Below, piece after piece: positions 11,546 through 22,349 of a stretch of DNA of 64,000 nt. Made by a program: the position numbers and the translations under genes. How positions within the stretch are numbered: the stretch's first letter is position 1; each line of letters starts with the position of its first letter. This DNA is from Irpex lacteus (Eukaryota > Basidiomycota > Agaricomycetes > Polyporales > Irpicaceae): the NCBI GenBank assembly GCA_001986395.2, contig MQVO02000012.1:1-64000 (forward strand). Reading direction: 5' to 3'. The notes beneath the pieces were generated by a model. It was given only the letters and a program-made list of their open reading frames with translations, was not told the DNA's origin and did not search any database.

Positions 11546-12405
11546 GTCCATAACCGGCAAGGTAACCTTATCCTGTCAGCTCTTTCCTATATAATTGGAG
11601 AAGAGAGACACGAAATATTACATGTCGTGGCGAGAAGCAGAGTTGAGGATCCGGCAGGAATCATTGTCTCGCATGCCTACTCAGAGGAAGGTGACGATCT
11701 GTTTCTTGTGTCTTGTTCCCCAGTTCAATGACAGCCTTCACTTGACAATGAGGAAAAATAGCTCTAGCTGCGAGTTCAAGGATATCATCCGCCCTGCAGC
11801 TTTCAGGATCTACCATCATAATCAAACGAAGGATGAAGCCGAGGCACACTTCCAGGTCAAGTAGGCATCCCTCTCTGCTTTTGGCACATAGTTAACAAGA
11901 AGGGAAGCAGAGCATCAGATTCTCAACATAGTTCGATTGTTTAGATGGTGGCACTCACAGAGTGTGTCGGATCGAGTGTCAAATCTCTAGTATTTGTATT
12001 TCATGTGTCATAACCAGACAATCTTCAACCGGTATCATGGATTCATTCATGTGAGCTGAGTTTCCTGTGTTCTGACTACTTTGTATGTATATTCACGCAC
12101 TATCAGTCTACCAGTACTGTACCCTAGTCTTGATGCCTGTTGCTTTTCCACGCCAACTCACAGGCCTTCTTCTTCATGCACCTGTTCTCAGAACGATGAG
12201 CACAGGGTCTAAGACCCCAGCATCCGGTCGCTACTCGCCATTACTGCATGACACAACGTAACGATGAGTTCGAGCAGTGGTTGCACCAACCATCAAGACC
12301 TAGTGTTATGAATCACGGCACCTCACATGTTCATCACCTCGGACGACAAATACCGACACCAAGGTTGCAGGTTATGAGATAGGCTAGGCATTGCCAGGCT
12401 ACTCT
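11546..12405. other. intergenic; one weak ORF fragment
   Basis: No gene recognised. On the minus strand 11849-11661 reads as a protein-like piece (LGFILRLIMMVDPESCRADD, ILELAARAIFPHCQVKAVIE) without a start or neighbouring exons that I can join. It may be a gene relic. Confidence 0.25.
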
Positions 12406-12892
12406 TCTACTCTTCTTGCACTGAATAATATGCCCTCATTATTGCGTCTGGCGTCTGGAAGAGTCTTGGTAATGATGATGATGATGTCAATACAAATATA
12501 GCAATAACAATGCTGAACATAGTGACAACAATGGTGACAACAGCAGTGACAATGACAACTCCAACAGTGACAACAACAACGGCAGTGACAACGACAACAC
12601 CAACAATATCACAAATCAAGTGTAGTGACAATGATAATAACAGTGACAATTTTGAAAGTAATAAACACAACGACTACAACAGTGACCACAACGCTAGTGA
12701 CAACAGTCAACCAATATTATAACAGTAATGAATAGTCTCAAGAGAATGACAATATAGAGAATGCAATGGATGTGGTAAGCAATGAGAGATGTCGTATGGG
12801 AGTGCATCTTGCCCATATATGGGTGCGTCTGGTTTATGTAAGCATACCAGACGCAATAATGAGGGCATATTATTCAGTGCAAGAAGAGTAGA
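12406..12892. mobile_element. MITE-like non-autonomous element with 46-bp perfect inverted repeats
   Basis: Bases 12406-12451 and 12847-12892 are perfect reverse complements (46 nt, beginning TCTACTCTTCTTGCACTGAA). A TA sits at 12408-12409 and at 12889-12890, so the element can be read as 12410-12888 (479 bp) with a TA target duplication, the Tc1/mariner habit. The interior has no transposase ORF and is mainly an AC/GTGACAA simple-repeat tract. Its TIR is unrelated to that of the DDE transposon at 43.5 kb, so the mobilising enzyme is not seen here. Confidence 0.75.
12484..12720. repeat. low-complexity tract rich in ACAACAGTGACAA units
   Basis: Interior of the MITE-like element. The plus strand is almost devoid of cytosine-guanine pairs and consists of irregular repeats of ACA/ACN trinucleotides and GTGACAA. 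ORFs here (threonine/valine-rich) are compositional artefacts. Confidence 0.75.
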
Positions 12893-13059
12893 CTAGATAA
12901 ACCCTTGAGGCAAGAGACATCTACTATACAAGCCAGAGGTGGCTGACAAAACTTGCCACCTCACAGCCGCACATGACATCTATGAGAACTCCGATACACT
13001 CTGTTGTTAGCTCCTCAGATGAGCTGAGCACTGGCGCAATCAAGCAATTCACTCACAAG

Positions 13060-13520
13060 CAAGATATGGCCAGCTGAACATGCAGCTCTGCACAGATCAG
13101 CCGGAATTTGTGCCACTGCATACACTGAACTCACAAGCCTAGCACAGCCGGCTAAGCCGGCCAGTTCGAGTGGCTGCACACAAAGTGGGCAGAATTTTCG
13201 CCATGCATCGCCTGAGATAAGTCAGCGCCCTTGTGTCGACTGCCAGGTTCAACACGGCCGGCCAAGCCGGCCACCTCGAGCAGTCGCACATGAGCTGGCG
13301 GGATTTCCGACAAGACAACGCACTGGCATGAGATGAGTGATGAGCCCGTTCTCTTGCATCGACTCCCAAGTTCAGCACGGCCGGCTAAGCCGGCCACATC
13401 CACGTCAAGCAGCTGCACACGAAGTTGACGGAACTCCCGTCATGCGCCGTCTGAGACGAGCCCACCCTTGCGTTGACTCACTAGTCTGACATCGACGGCT
13501 TAGCCGGCCACTCTTCTCGC
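13060..13520. repeat. degenerate tandem array, unit about 110-123 bp, with GCCGGC palindrome
   Basis: The near-palindrome GCCGGCTAAGCCGGC occurs at 13147, 13257 (CAA centre), 13380 and 13494 (degenerate GACGGCTTAGCCGGC). Spacings are 110, 123 and 114 bp. Between copies a second conserved block resembling GCAGCTGCACACGAAGT is followed by a GGAA..CCGTCATGC-like stretch. A partial unit lies at 13079-13140. ORFs through the array are by-products. Confidence 0.65.
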
Positions 13521-13864
13521 TCGTGAGTCTCGTCTCGTCCAACACAGTCATGCAGCGTCGAAGAATCGTGCTGTGCTATTATATGACCAGTGATGTATTT
13601 CAACGTAGCCAGCAGTGTACAGGATATTAAGTACTTATGACTACGTACGTGTACTACCGCCCTGTACAACACACGCTCCTGAGAGACATATGAGCGACGC
13701 TGGCGTACACGTCCTCTCGCAACAGCACACAATACACCGTCGACGGCGAAGGTACGCACCCCTCTCTAGATGCGCGCACTCGCATTCGTCCATCCGACCG
13801 CGAGCGTACGAACGCATCGTCGACGCCACTATATACACTCGCTCGCTGGTACCCGTCCGTTTGC

Positions 13865-15934
13865 CTACTCGACCTTAGGCGGAGCAGGCGTGAGCGCAGA
13901 TGATGGCGCGAGCGAGCCCTGGACGGCGGGTTCACTGGGGTCAGGTAGAGGTCGTCCGAGATGACGGTGAAGCCATTGTGAGCTTAGCATCTTGGCGTAG
14001 CGGGATTGGACGAAGAGTGCTCTGTTGTGGAAGGAGATAATGTCAGTCTGAGGGTTGAACAGGTGGAAGTAATGCGAGAGAGTCGCGGATGCGAGAGAAC
14101 GAGCGAGAATATAAGTGAGATTATGTGGAAAACGAAGGCGAGCGAGGACGAAAGAGTAAGAGGATGAGAGAATGGGATGGGGATAGGCAAAGCGTGAGAG
14201 GGTAAGAAGAGGCGACGCGATGATACCAGCTAGCGACCGTGAAGGTGTGATGATGATGGTGAGCGAGCAGTGGAATCGGGGGATAGGACAGCGAGAGGAC
14301 GAGTGAGAGTAGGGTGCGAGGATAGTCGGGAGGATGCGGTGGCGTCAATGCAAATGCGAGAGTATGGTAGTCGGGATGGAGAACGAGTAAACGGCATGGC
14401 AGGGTGAGAAGACGAGGATATAGGAGACGAGTGGCGGTGAGGCGCGAGGGGATTATGCCAGGGGTGCACGATTACGCCAGGAGTACGAGGATGCGAGGTG
14501 TGACATGCGAGAATGGGTCGATGAATGGGACAGAGTAAGAGGAGGAAAGCGAATGAAGGGCAGCGGAGACGACACATGAGGTGAAAACGAAAGAGAATGG
14601 TGGCGTGTAAAGGCGACGGAAAGAAGGATGGTGGATGTTGAATGGGGATCGTACAGGATCGCATGCCGTGGCGTGATGAAAGCGCGACGGTATATGGTGG
14701 TCGAGAGATGGGATGGCGGATGGGACGCGATGAGAGGGGCAGCAAAGGGCAGCAAGGATGATGAATGGAGAGGACGAAGAGATGGAGCAGGATGGCAGAT
14801 GGGGATGGTATAGGATGTCGTGGCACGATGAAAGTATACCGGCGTATCGAGGGTGCGACAATGGGAGGAACGAACGAATGGGATGGCCAGGTGAGATGAC
14901 GGAACGCCAGATGAGACAGGATGGGTGAATGGAGGAGCACGAAGAAGAGCGGAGAAAGTGGACGGAGGGGAAACCGCAATACTAGCGAGGGGAAAGAACG
15001 AGCGGAAGGTGTAGGATGCGAAGGGAGGATACAACGGTGTAACAGAAAGAAGGTACTCACAGAGCTTCGACGAGAGCCTTTCCTTCGATGTCCTCTATAC
15101 GACCCGACACCCGCACCTTCCTTCCAGCTTGCTCGTCGATAAAGGTCTTGATGACGACGAACTAAACGAGTCCATGTGAGTGAGTGATCAATACGAGTAG
15201 ATGAACGGGACGTACTTGGTTCGCGCGAGTGGGGGCACGGTAGGCCAGATTGAGCGTAGCAGCTACGCCGAACCTTCTCAGGGAGGTCGAGTGATGCCTA
15301 CCGGGCATTCTATTAGCACAGATACAAACCCAACGAGACCACACACGTACCGTCCTCCCCAAGCTCTCATCCAACAGCGCCGCCAAAATCCCCCATGCAC
15401 GATCCCCTCATGCCCAGTGCCCACACAACGCCGTCCCCAAAAGCAACACCACCACACTCGCCTTCTCGTCCTTCCTCGCCCTAACAAGTCAACTTCCCAG
15501 GACCCCTCAACGTCCCCGCCGTCAGACCATTCACAAGTTCCTCCTTCGGCACGTCAACGTACCGTCGTCGCTCGTACCGTCGTTCGTGCGTGGAACATGG
15601 AGTACGGAGTTCGGATTCGAGGGATGAGAGGTAGGCGAGGGTGTTTGGGTGGGTTGGCGAGGGTGGAGGAGGGGCGATGCGCGGGGACGTAGGTGGCGAG
15701 GGTAGGTGGGAAGAAGGCGTATGATGCGAGTCCAATGGGGCCTACAACGATGGGTTGACGGATTACTTCAAGAAGAGGAGGACGGCTGAGGTGGATCTGG
15801 GATTGTTGAGGCGAATCGGCGTCGAGAGAGAGCGTGAGTTTGGGTGTGAGTGGACGTCGATGTGGATGCGCGGTTGCGAGTGCTTGAGACGGCGCGTACT
15901 GTTTGCGTTGGGTTCGGAGAGATGAAGAGAGCAT
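13865..15934 (-). pseudogene. broken HotDog-fold acyl-CoA thioesterase (THEM4-like)
   Basis: The family hydrolyses acyl-CoA thioesters, often in mitochondria. A possible presequence starts MLSSSLRTQRKQ (15934). In order follow: RIAPPPPSPTHP..LAYLSSLESEL, NGLTAGTLRGPGKL, LVRARKDEKASVVVLLLG, LCGH, GHEGIVHGG (active-site HGG motif), ILAALLDESLGRT, LPEK, GVAATLNLAYRAPTRANQ, FVVVIKTFIDEQAGRKVRV and the final exon ALFVQSRYAKMLSSQWLHRH, stopping at 13865. These blocks are in the right order but in different frames. Lesions: a shift before RIAPPPP; a stop after GPGKLTC; a 7-bp tandem duplication (TGGGCAC/TGGGCAT) between LCGH and the HGG motif; a 5-G run one base short in HGG|ILAALL; and an extra C between LPEKV and GVAATL. 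The last intron is about 1 kb, unusual for this genome. I infer a recent pseudogene. Sequencing error could explain the homopolymer lesion but not the duplication. Confidence 0.7.
14440..14900. repeat. degenerate repeats in the long last intron of the thioesterase relic
   Basis: The intron (about 14013-15060) is purine-rich on the plus strand. A block at about 14651 (ACAGGATCGCATGCCGTGGC, then GTGATGAAAG) recurs about 155 bp later at 14806 (TATAGGATGTCGTGGCACGATGAAAG) and more weakly near 14450. The long minus-strand ORF here (14230-15060, rich in Ser, Pro, His and Leu) reflects base composition and is not a gene. Confidence 0.5.
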
Positions 15935-16500
15935 GGTAAGTACGGAGGGAACGGAGCGTCGAAGTTGAGGAAGGTGGTGGTCGTGGTTAGAAGAGCACTC
16001 CTGGGCCGGTATAGCGTGTATGTTGACCCATATGGGCAACACGAGCTTTATGGCGGAATTAGACAAGGTGATGTTGCACAATAATGATGGCCGTCGATAC
16101 TCACCCGTTTTTCTTGTCGTACGACATAACGCAGAGACAGCCTTTCGGACAGCGATGTAGTCAGAGATTGAGGACGCTTGTGATCAGTGACCTGAGTCTC
16201 GAGTCTCGACGCGCGCAGGCCCCGTGACCGTGTAAAGTACTGTCGAAGACATTCATATTCAAGTTGACACTCATGTATGTACAGTAACAACCACGACCGT
16301 GAGTACGAGATTCAGAGGCTCGACACCGATATGAGACATTTCAAGCCATTTCATCCTCGCCGTGATTGAGCTTGCATTAGCGTAGGGAGTCGAAGGCCAT
16401 AGATACATTTAATTTCAGATAGGAGCACGTACATGCACACAATTTCTCGACGTCCAGCCCTACAAATACACACCTCTCTTTCTTTCTTTGTTCACCGCAT

Positions 16501-19032
16501 CTAAACCCCCCTCGAAAGCACATCAACCCTAACAAACGAGTTCACAACCTCCCCCCATCCAAGCAACGTATCCTCCTCCTTATTCGTCCTCGTCTCCGGA
16601 TGGAGCCACGCCGCCAGAGGCTCATGGAACTCGAGGAACGCAGCGGAGGCGGGTTCGTAGCCGTCCTGCGCGAAGGAGGAAGAAGAGGGGGAGGAGCCGG
16701 AGCCGCCGTGGATTTTTTTGCGGGAGGAGGCGGTGGGGGAGGCGAAGTTGTTGGAGTAGAATTGGACGCCGGATTCTGATGTGCGAAGAGAGACGTGTGC
16801 ATTAGTTTCGTTACGTGGGAGAGGGAGAGGAGAGACGTACGATTAGACTCAAAAACGACCTTCAACCCGCTCTTCTCGCTCGCCAACGTCACCGGCGCAG
16901 TAGCCTCATCAGGCCTCAGCTCCAAGATGTCTTTAACTACGTCGATTTCCTTGGTGCCCGTAGCGGCGGCGGTTTGGGAAGAGGCGAGGGCGGAGGCGGG
17001 GATGCGTGTTGGGATTGAGGGTGGGGGGCGGGCGAAGACGTAGAATTCGTCTGTGTAGGTAGATAGAGTTAGTTAGAGTTTAGGCAGTTAGGGCGAGACG
17101 TGTAATAACGACAACGCGCTAAGACGAATCGCAATAAAGCCACCTGCAGGGCTCGCTGGCCCTCTCCGCGGCGATGCTCGTCGAAGCACAATCGAGCAGA
17201 TAGATGTATGAGCGAAGCCAGCCGAGGATGCAGACTCCCTTGGTGGTATATGAGCCTCAGCCACCTCGCCGAAAAAGAATCGTGTAAATGAAGTGCCTGT
17301 GCTGCTCTACGAAGAGGCAGCTATGGATCCGCTTTCGTGACACGCACGTAACGACGACGTAGAACGACGAATGAAGCCACCCAGAGCAGGCTCCCTGAGC
17401 TGCACTCGAAGCGATGCTCGTCGACACTAGCCTCAGCGCGTAGATGCATCAACAAAGCCAGACGAAGATGTAGACCCTCCTCGCAGAGTCTACAGATCAA
17501 TGGTGGCTGAGGATCCCATCTACCACCTCGTTAAAACAGACACGTAGAACCCCGTGCCTCGTATCGCGAGGCAAGGAGACAAGAAGACGACCGTGCCCCC
17601 ACGATCCCAGCTCGCACGCAACGCCAGGCCCCATTCCATCCAAGGCACTGACCACCGCAAGGCAATCATGACCAAGGATCCCATCTCCGCCAGACCATCG
17701 CGTCAAAGCAGCACGTAGAACCCCATCACCGCGACCGCGTCAAGCAGGATCGAGCAGAGACTTCGACATGCCCAACAGGAAGGCAGTCGCGTCCCCTCGC
17801 AAACAACGCCAACGTCCCATCTATCCTCGACACACGACCGCAACAGGGGAGACAGAACCACCGCAAGAGGGGACAACACCACCGCGAAAGAGGAGACAAC
17901 AAGACCGCAAAAGAGGAGACAACACCACTGCAACAGGGGAGATCGGACGCTGGAGCTGCCCGGAGGTGCTGCTCGTCACTCGTCAAAGAAAGATCGAGTA
18001 GATAGACTTCGTCGTGCCTGCCAAAAGGCAGTCATGTCCCTCCGATCTTCCCCTACGCAACACCAACGACTCGTCCCATCCCACCCACGTCCCCTCTCAC
18101 AATCACCACCGCAAGTAGCAAGATCAACAAAACGCAGTACGCACCATACCCATTATCAAACCCCTCCCCGATCGTCTTCCCATCATGCTTATGGTGCGTC
18201 CCCTCCACAGGCGCAAGTCCTCCTGTGGCGAGGAAGGTAGGGTCCAGCTCGAGGGTGTGGTCTGCGCGGATGGTGAGTTTGTGGTCTTTGATGGAGGGTG
18301 TGGAGGTGGGGGAGGCGGAGAGGTTGAAGCCCCAGTGCTGTCATTATCGTCGTGAGTAGAGTAGAGTAGAGTAAGAGAAATGGGTGGTGAGAGTGAACGC
18401 ACCTGAGTGAGATTAATAGGCGTAACCTTACCCTCCTCCTCCAATTTCGCGCGATACAAAAGTACGACCGCCCCCAAACCCGTCTCCTCCTTCTCAATCT
18501 GATCGCCCTTCGGCGGGACAAGCGCAACAAGCACCTCAACTCTCACCCGCCCGGGGAACCCCTCCTCCCCATCCTCGCTCGTCCTAGTGAACACAACCCC
18601 ACTAGGGGGCTGCAATTCCGCATTGATCGTCTCGAGCTCTGACCGCGTGAACAATTTACTCTCGCTCGGGTCGAGGAGGGGCGTCCACGGAACACTGTCC
18701 CACCCCGTCACGCCCCCATGAAGCGACACCGTCTCTCTCTCATTCGCCCGTGGATACACCGTCGACTTCACTCCACCCTTCTCCACCACGAGTCCCTGGC
18801 CGGGAGAGGGGACGGGCAGGCGGTTGGCGTACCGCCCTACGATGGTGTTTACGTATTTTTGGGAGGCGTGGTCGGTGGGATGTTCGGGACCGATGAGGAT
18901 GTCGTGCGTCTGGCCACGGGATTGGACGTAGAGGCGGTGGAGGGTTAGGCCGTAGGGGAGGACTTCGAGGACGAGGGAGGGGGTTAGGGAGGGGAGGGTT
19001 AGTTGGATTGGGTGGAAGGATTCGTCTGACAT
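16501..19032 (-). CDS. GALM: aldose 1-epimerase (galactose mutarotase)
   Basis: Interconverts alpha and beta anomers of galactose or glucose, supplying alpha-D-galactose to galactokinase; cytosolic. Four exons join in frame to 435 codons plus stop: 19032-18403, 18337-18145, 17050-16841, 16775-16501. Family signatures: NTIVGRYANRL near the N-terminus; SLHGGVTGWDSVPW with the substrate-binding HGG; NLTQHWGFNLS across the first splice (second conserved His); TIRADHTLELDPTLPATGGL; and GFDNGYDEFYVF across the long intron. The last exon contains SGVQFYSNNF and EFHEPLAAWLHPE, typical of the C-terminal beta barrel. Start MSDESFHPIQLTLPSL gives a normal family length. The third intron, in the order read here (18144-17051), is about 1.1 kb and filled with tandem repeats, while the others are 65 nt. 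The gene is divergent from galactokinase with 539 bp between start codons. Confidence 0.9.
17100..18120. repeat. degenerate tandem repeats (period about 240-250 bp) filling an epimerase intron
   Basis: GACGAATCGCAATAAAGCCACC...GCGATGCTCGTCGAAGC...AAGCCAGCCGAGGATGCAGAC at 17125-17240 recurs at 17368-17475 with about 75-80% similarity, offset about 247 bp. A second pair of blocks (GGATCGAGCAGAGACTTCGAC...AAGGCAGTCGCGTCCC at 17749 and AGATCGAGTAGATAGACTTCG...AAGGCAGTCATGTCCC at 17990) is offset about 240 bp. The tract ends where the next exon begins. Confidence 0.55.
17830..17945. repeat. short minisatellite (about 21-24 bp, five copies)
   Basis: Unit approximately GACCGCAAAAGAGGAGACAA, with variants such as ACCGCAACAGGGGAGACAG, tandemly repeated inside the epimerase intron. 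Confidence 0.65.
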
Positions 19033-19571
19033 AATATTGTCTTGGTTTGTGGTGGTGGTGGTTAGAGAGAGAGGGGGAGGGAGGGGGTCCGAGAAATGGT
19101 ACTTATGAGTGGGTATGCTCCGGGATGATTGGGATCGATGTGTTCTGGACGAGGAGGAGGACTGGCGCGACTCTGCCAGGAACGCTCGTTCTTCCGCGAC
19201 TTCTCCGTGTTCTTGTGCAATGAAGTGACGGTGGTGGCGAGCAGTCATCAGGAAGATGCGGCCCGCCGTGTTATCTTATCTCTGATGGCCCCGGGGTACC
19301 TCCGTCCTCTCCTTCTTCTCCATCGACCATCGACTTCTACGGTTGTTGTCAGTATGTTGGTGAAGAAAGGACGATCCACGGCGAGCTGGCCGAGGACGAG
19401 TGTCGAGGGCAGTCTAGAAGATGAGTGGACCGCGTGCGACGGTGAGCACGAGTGACGAGTATACTCTCATCCGCGGTCCGCCATCCGTGATCCCTCCATA
19501 TCATATGTAAGTTTCTTTTTCACTCTCCTCATCTCTCAGACAATTGCAAGTACCTACTAACGACGACGACG
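19033..19571. promoter_or_regulatory. shared divergent promoter of epimerase and galactokinase
   Basis: 539 bp between the two start codons, with no ORF of its own that I believe. The right half contains CCCGCCGTGTTATCTTATCT (near 19263-19282), with GATA-type words (TTATCT). I do not see a clear Gal4-type CGG-N11-CCG pair, in keeping with the rewired galactose control known outside budding yeasts. Proposed because the two genes act in one pathway and face apart. Confidence 0.5.
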
Positions 19572-22349
19572 ATGGCTGCAGATGAACCGATCCCTGTGTT
19601 CAAGACCGTCCAAGACGCACACCCCATCCCCGCCATCGCAGCCCGCGAAGCGTACGTCCCCCCTCTCCTCTCCCCCTCCCTCCCCTCACCATCACCCTCT
19701 TCCACTCACCAACATCAACTCCTCTCCAGCGCGCGATACAACCAACTAACACAACACTACACCTCCCTCTTCGGGCACGCCCCCACGCACATCGCGCGCG
19801 CCCCCGGCCGCGTCAACATCATCGGCGAACACATCGACTATGCCCTCTTCGGTGTCTTCCCCATGGCCGTCGAGCAGGACGTCTTGATCGCTTGTGGGCC
19901 GCAGATCCCTAGTGATGGGAAGGAGGTCAGGTATGGGGAGGTGAAGGCGAGGAATTTGGCGCCGAAGTATGGGCCGCAGGAGTTTGTGCCTACTTTGATC
20001 TCCAAGTGCGTGTCCTGCTATCTATTTCTAAGTGTTACATTTTGTTGATGTTAGTTGTATGGCAGCACGGAAGTCACCTCAACGGAGAACCACACGATCC
20101 ATATCAGCGAAGACCCCAGTGCGTCGCACGACGTACAGTGGCACATCGACATCGACAAGTCCCAGCTGCGATGGGAGAGCTACGTCAAGGCGGGGTACTA
20201 CGGTGTTCTCGAACGGTTCTTCACTAACGTGTGCGTCCCCGTCTCTCTCTTTCCCTTCCTCTCCCTCTCCCTCCCTCCCTCTCTCTCTCCCTCTCTCCCT
20301 CTCTCTCCCTCCCTCCCTCCCTCCAGCGTGATTAGGCTAATTACTGAGTTGACTTTGTATGCAGAACGAAAGACGGCCCCCAAAACCTCCCCAAACCAGT
20401 CGACATCCTAGTAACAGGCTCCGTCCCCGCCGGCTCCGGCCTCTCCTCGAGCGCAGCTATGGTCGTAGCCTCCACGCTCGCTTTTCTCGCTGTCAACGAT
20501 AAGTTGTCTTTTTCTTCCTCTCCCACTCCTGGCTCTCCCGGATCTCCCGGCTCCGATAAGTTGTCACCTAGTGAGGATGGCGCCGTCAACGACAAGTCAT
20601 CTCCTGGCGAGGATGGGAGGGGAGGGAAGAGACTGACGAAGGGCGAACTGGTAGAGATGGCGGTGGAGAATGAGAAGCGGGTGGGTGTTAATAGTGGTGG
20701 GTGCGTGCTTTCCCTTCCCTTCTTCCTCCTCCTTTCTTCCTTCCTTTCTCGCCTCTTCCCTCACGCTCGCCTCGTACCTTCCCACTCCCTCTCCTTCCCT
20801 CCCTCACCTCCTACCTCACCCCTCGCTTCTCCTCCTCCCTCGCACCTCACCTCCTCTTCCTCGCCTTCTCACCCTCGCCTCACCTCACCTATCCTCCTCC
20901 CCCTCACCTCATAACCCTAACTCGTCTTGACTGCTAACGCTAACGCCCCGACAGAATGGACCAAGCAGCCTCCGTCACCTCCCTCCCCACCTCAGCGCTC
21001 TACATCTCCTTCTTCCCCTCCTTCTCCGTCGAGTCCGTCCCCTTGCCTATGATGATGGGTTCGAGTTCGACGCCCCGGGCTGTTTTTGTGTGTGCGAATT
21101 CGTTGGTTGTTAGTGATAAGGTCGTTGGTAAGTTCTCGTTTTGTGTGTGTGTGTGCTTTCTTGATGCGTTATATCCTGATGTGTGCTTTCTTGATGCGTT
21201 CTGTCTTTCCGAGTTCACTCTTTCTGCGTTCTCCCCTTCCTACCTTTCCTACCTTCCCTATTTCACTTCGAATCTCCTCCCATCTATCACTCGTCAAGCC
21301 TCACACGCAATGCGTATATGTGCACGCTACTAACATCCCCACCTCACAGGCGCGAAAACGCGATACAACCTCCGCGTAGTAGAAACCCTCGTCGCAGCAC
21401 GCATCCTCGCCCGCCTCCTCTCCCTCACCTCCCTCCTCTCCCCTCCCCCCTCCTCCTCTCCCTCCTCTCCTCCCCTCCGCAAATTCACCCTCCGCCACGT
21501 CCTCTCCGCCTACCTCTCCGTCCCGCCCTCTCACCCCCTCTCCCCCTCCGAGCTCAAATCCGGTCTCGAACGTCTCCTCCGAGAAGTCGGACGGCTGAAG
21601 GCGAAGGTCCTCAGAGGAGAGGAGGAGTTCGTGTATCCTGATGAGGAGGGGGAGGGGAAGGGGTGGGAGGAAGAGGAGATTGGGGGAGTGGGGGATGAGG
21701 ATGGGGGTGTTACGCTTGAGGAGATGGTCGTTTTTAGTGGGCTTGGGGAGGAGGAGTTTAGGGAGGTTTATTTGAGTTGGGTTGATGGTGCGTTCTGTCT
21801 TCTTCTTATCTTTATTTTCTCGACGGTGTGCTGACCGAACGACGCACGATGTACGACGCAGTGGAAGCGACCCATTTCCACTTGTACAAACGCACAAAGC
21901 ACGTCCTAACAGAAGCCCTCCGCGTCCTCCAAGTCCGCGAGCTCTGTCTCTCCACCTCTCCCTCCTCCTCTCCCTCAGAAACCCTCCTACAAACCCTCGG
22001 CACCCTCCTAACCCGCTCACACACCTCCTGCACAACCCTCTACGCCTGCTCCCACCCGCGCCTCGACGCCTTAACCTCCCTCTGTCTCTCTCTCGGCGCA
22101 TACGGCTCCCGGCTGACAGGTGCGGGGTGGGGCGGGTGCTGTATCTCGCTTGTTAGGGAGGATGGGGTGGAGGGGTTTGTGAGGGGGTTGAGGGAGGGGT
22201 ATGAGGAGTATAAAGCACTTGGGGAGGAGGCGTTTGGGGAGGCTGTGTTTGTTACTAGGCCTGGGAGTGGGGCGTTTGGTGAGTGGCTTTCTTTTGGGTT
22301 GTGAGGAGGGGTGCTGATGCGTGGTTGGTTTTTAGTGTTTGAGCTTTAG
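19572..22349 (+). CDS. GAL1: galactokinase
   Basis: Phosphorylates alpha-D-galactose with ATP to galactose-1-phosphate, first committed step of the Leloir pathway; cytosolic GHMP kinase. Eight exons join in frame: 19572-19651, 19730-20005, 20066-20230, 20365-20700, 20955-21127, 21350-21787, 21862-22278, 22336-22349 (632 aa). Motifs: [15 protein letters not shown] (substrate signature), [17 protein letters not shown] (ATP-binding GHMP loop), [16 protein letters not shown] (catalytic Asp), and [15 protein letters not shown] (third GHMP motif). The final 14-nt exon restores the usual GAFVFEL end; without that splice the protein would end in EWLSFGL. It is longer than typical galactokinases (about 520 aa) because of a roughly 45-residue Gly/Ser/Pro/Asp-rich insert after AFLAVND and an acidic insert near [20 protein letters not shown]. 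The divergent neighbour is the mutarotase. Confidence 0.93.
20231..20330. repeat. CT-rich microsatellite in galactokinase intron 3
   Basis: CTCTCCCTCCCTCCCTCTCT-type tract covering most of an unusually long intron (20231-20364). ORFs here encode only Ser/Leu/Pro runs and are not genes. Confidence 0.8.

Noticed and set aside
12407..12722. Valine/threonine-rich ORFs on both strands
   Set aside because: Produced by the ACAACAGTGACAA simple-repeat core of the MITE-like element.
14230..15060. 276-aa minus-strand ORF rich in Ser/Pro/His/Leu
   Set aside because: It lies in the repeat-filled intron of the thioesterase relic; other frames on the same strand are equally open because the strand is pyrimidine-rich. 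Composition, not a gene.
19033..19571. Gal4-type binding sites in the galactose promoter
   Set aside because: Some CGG and CCG words occur in this GC-rich stretch, but no convincing CGG-N11-CCG arrangement, and Gal4 control is not expected in basidiomycetes.
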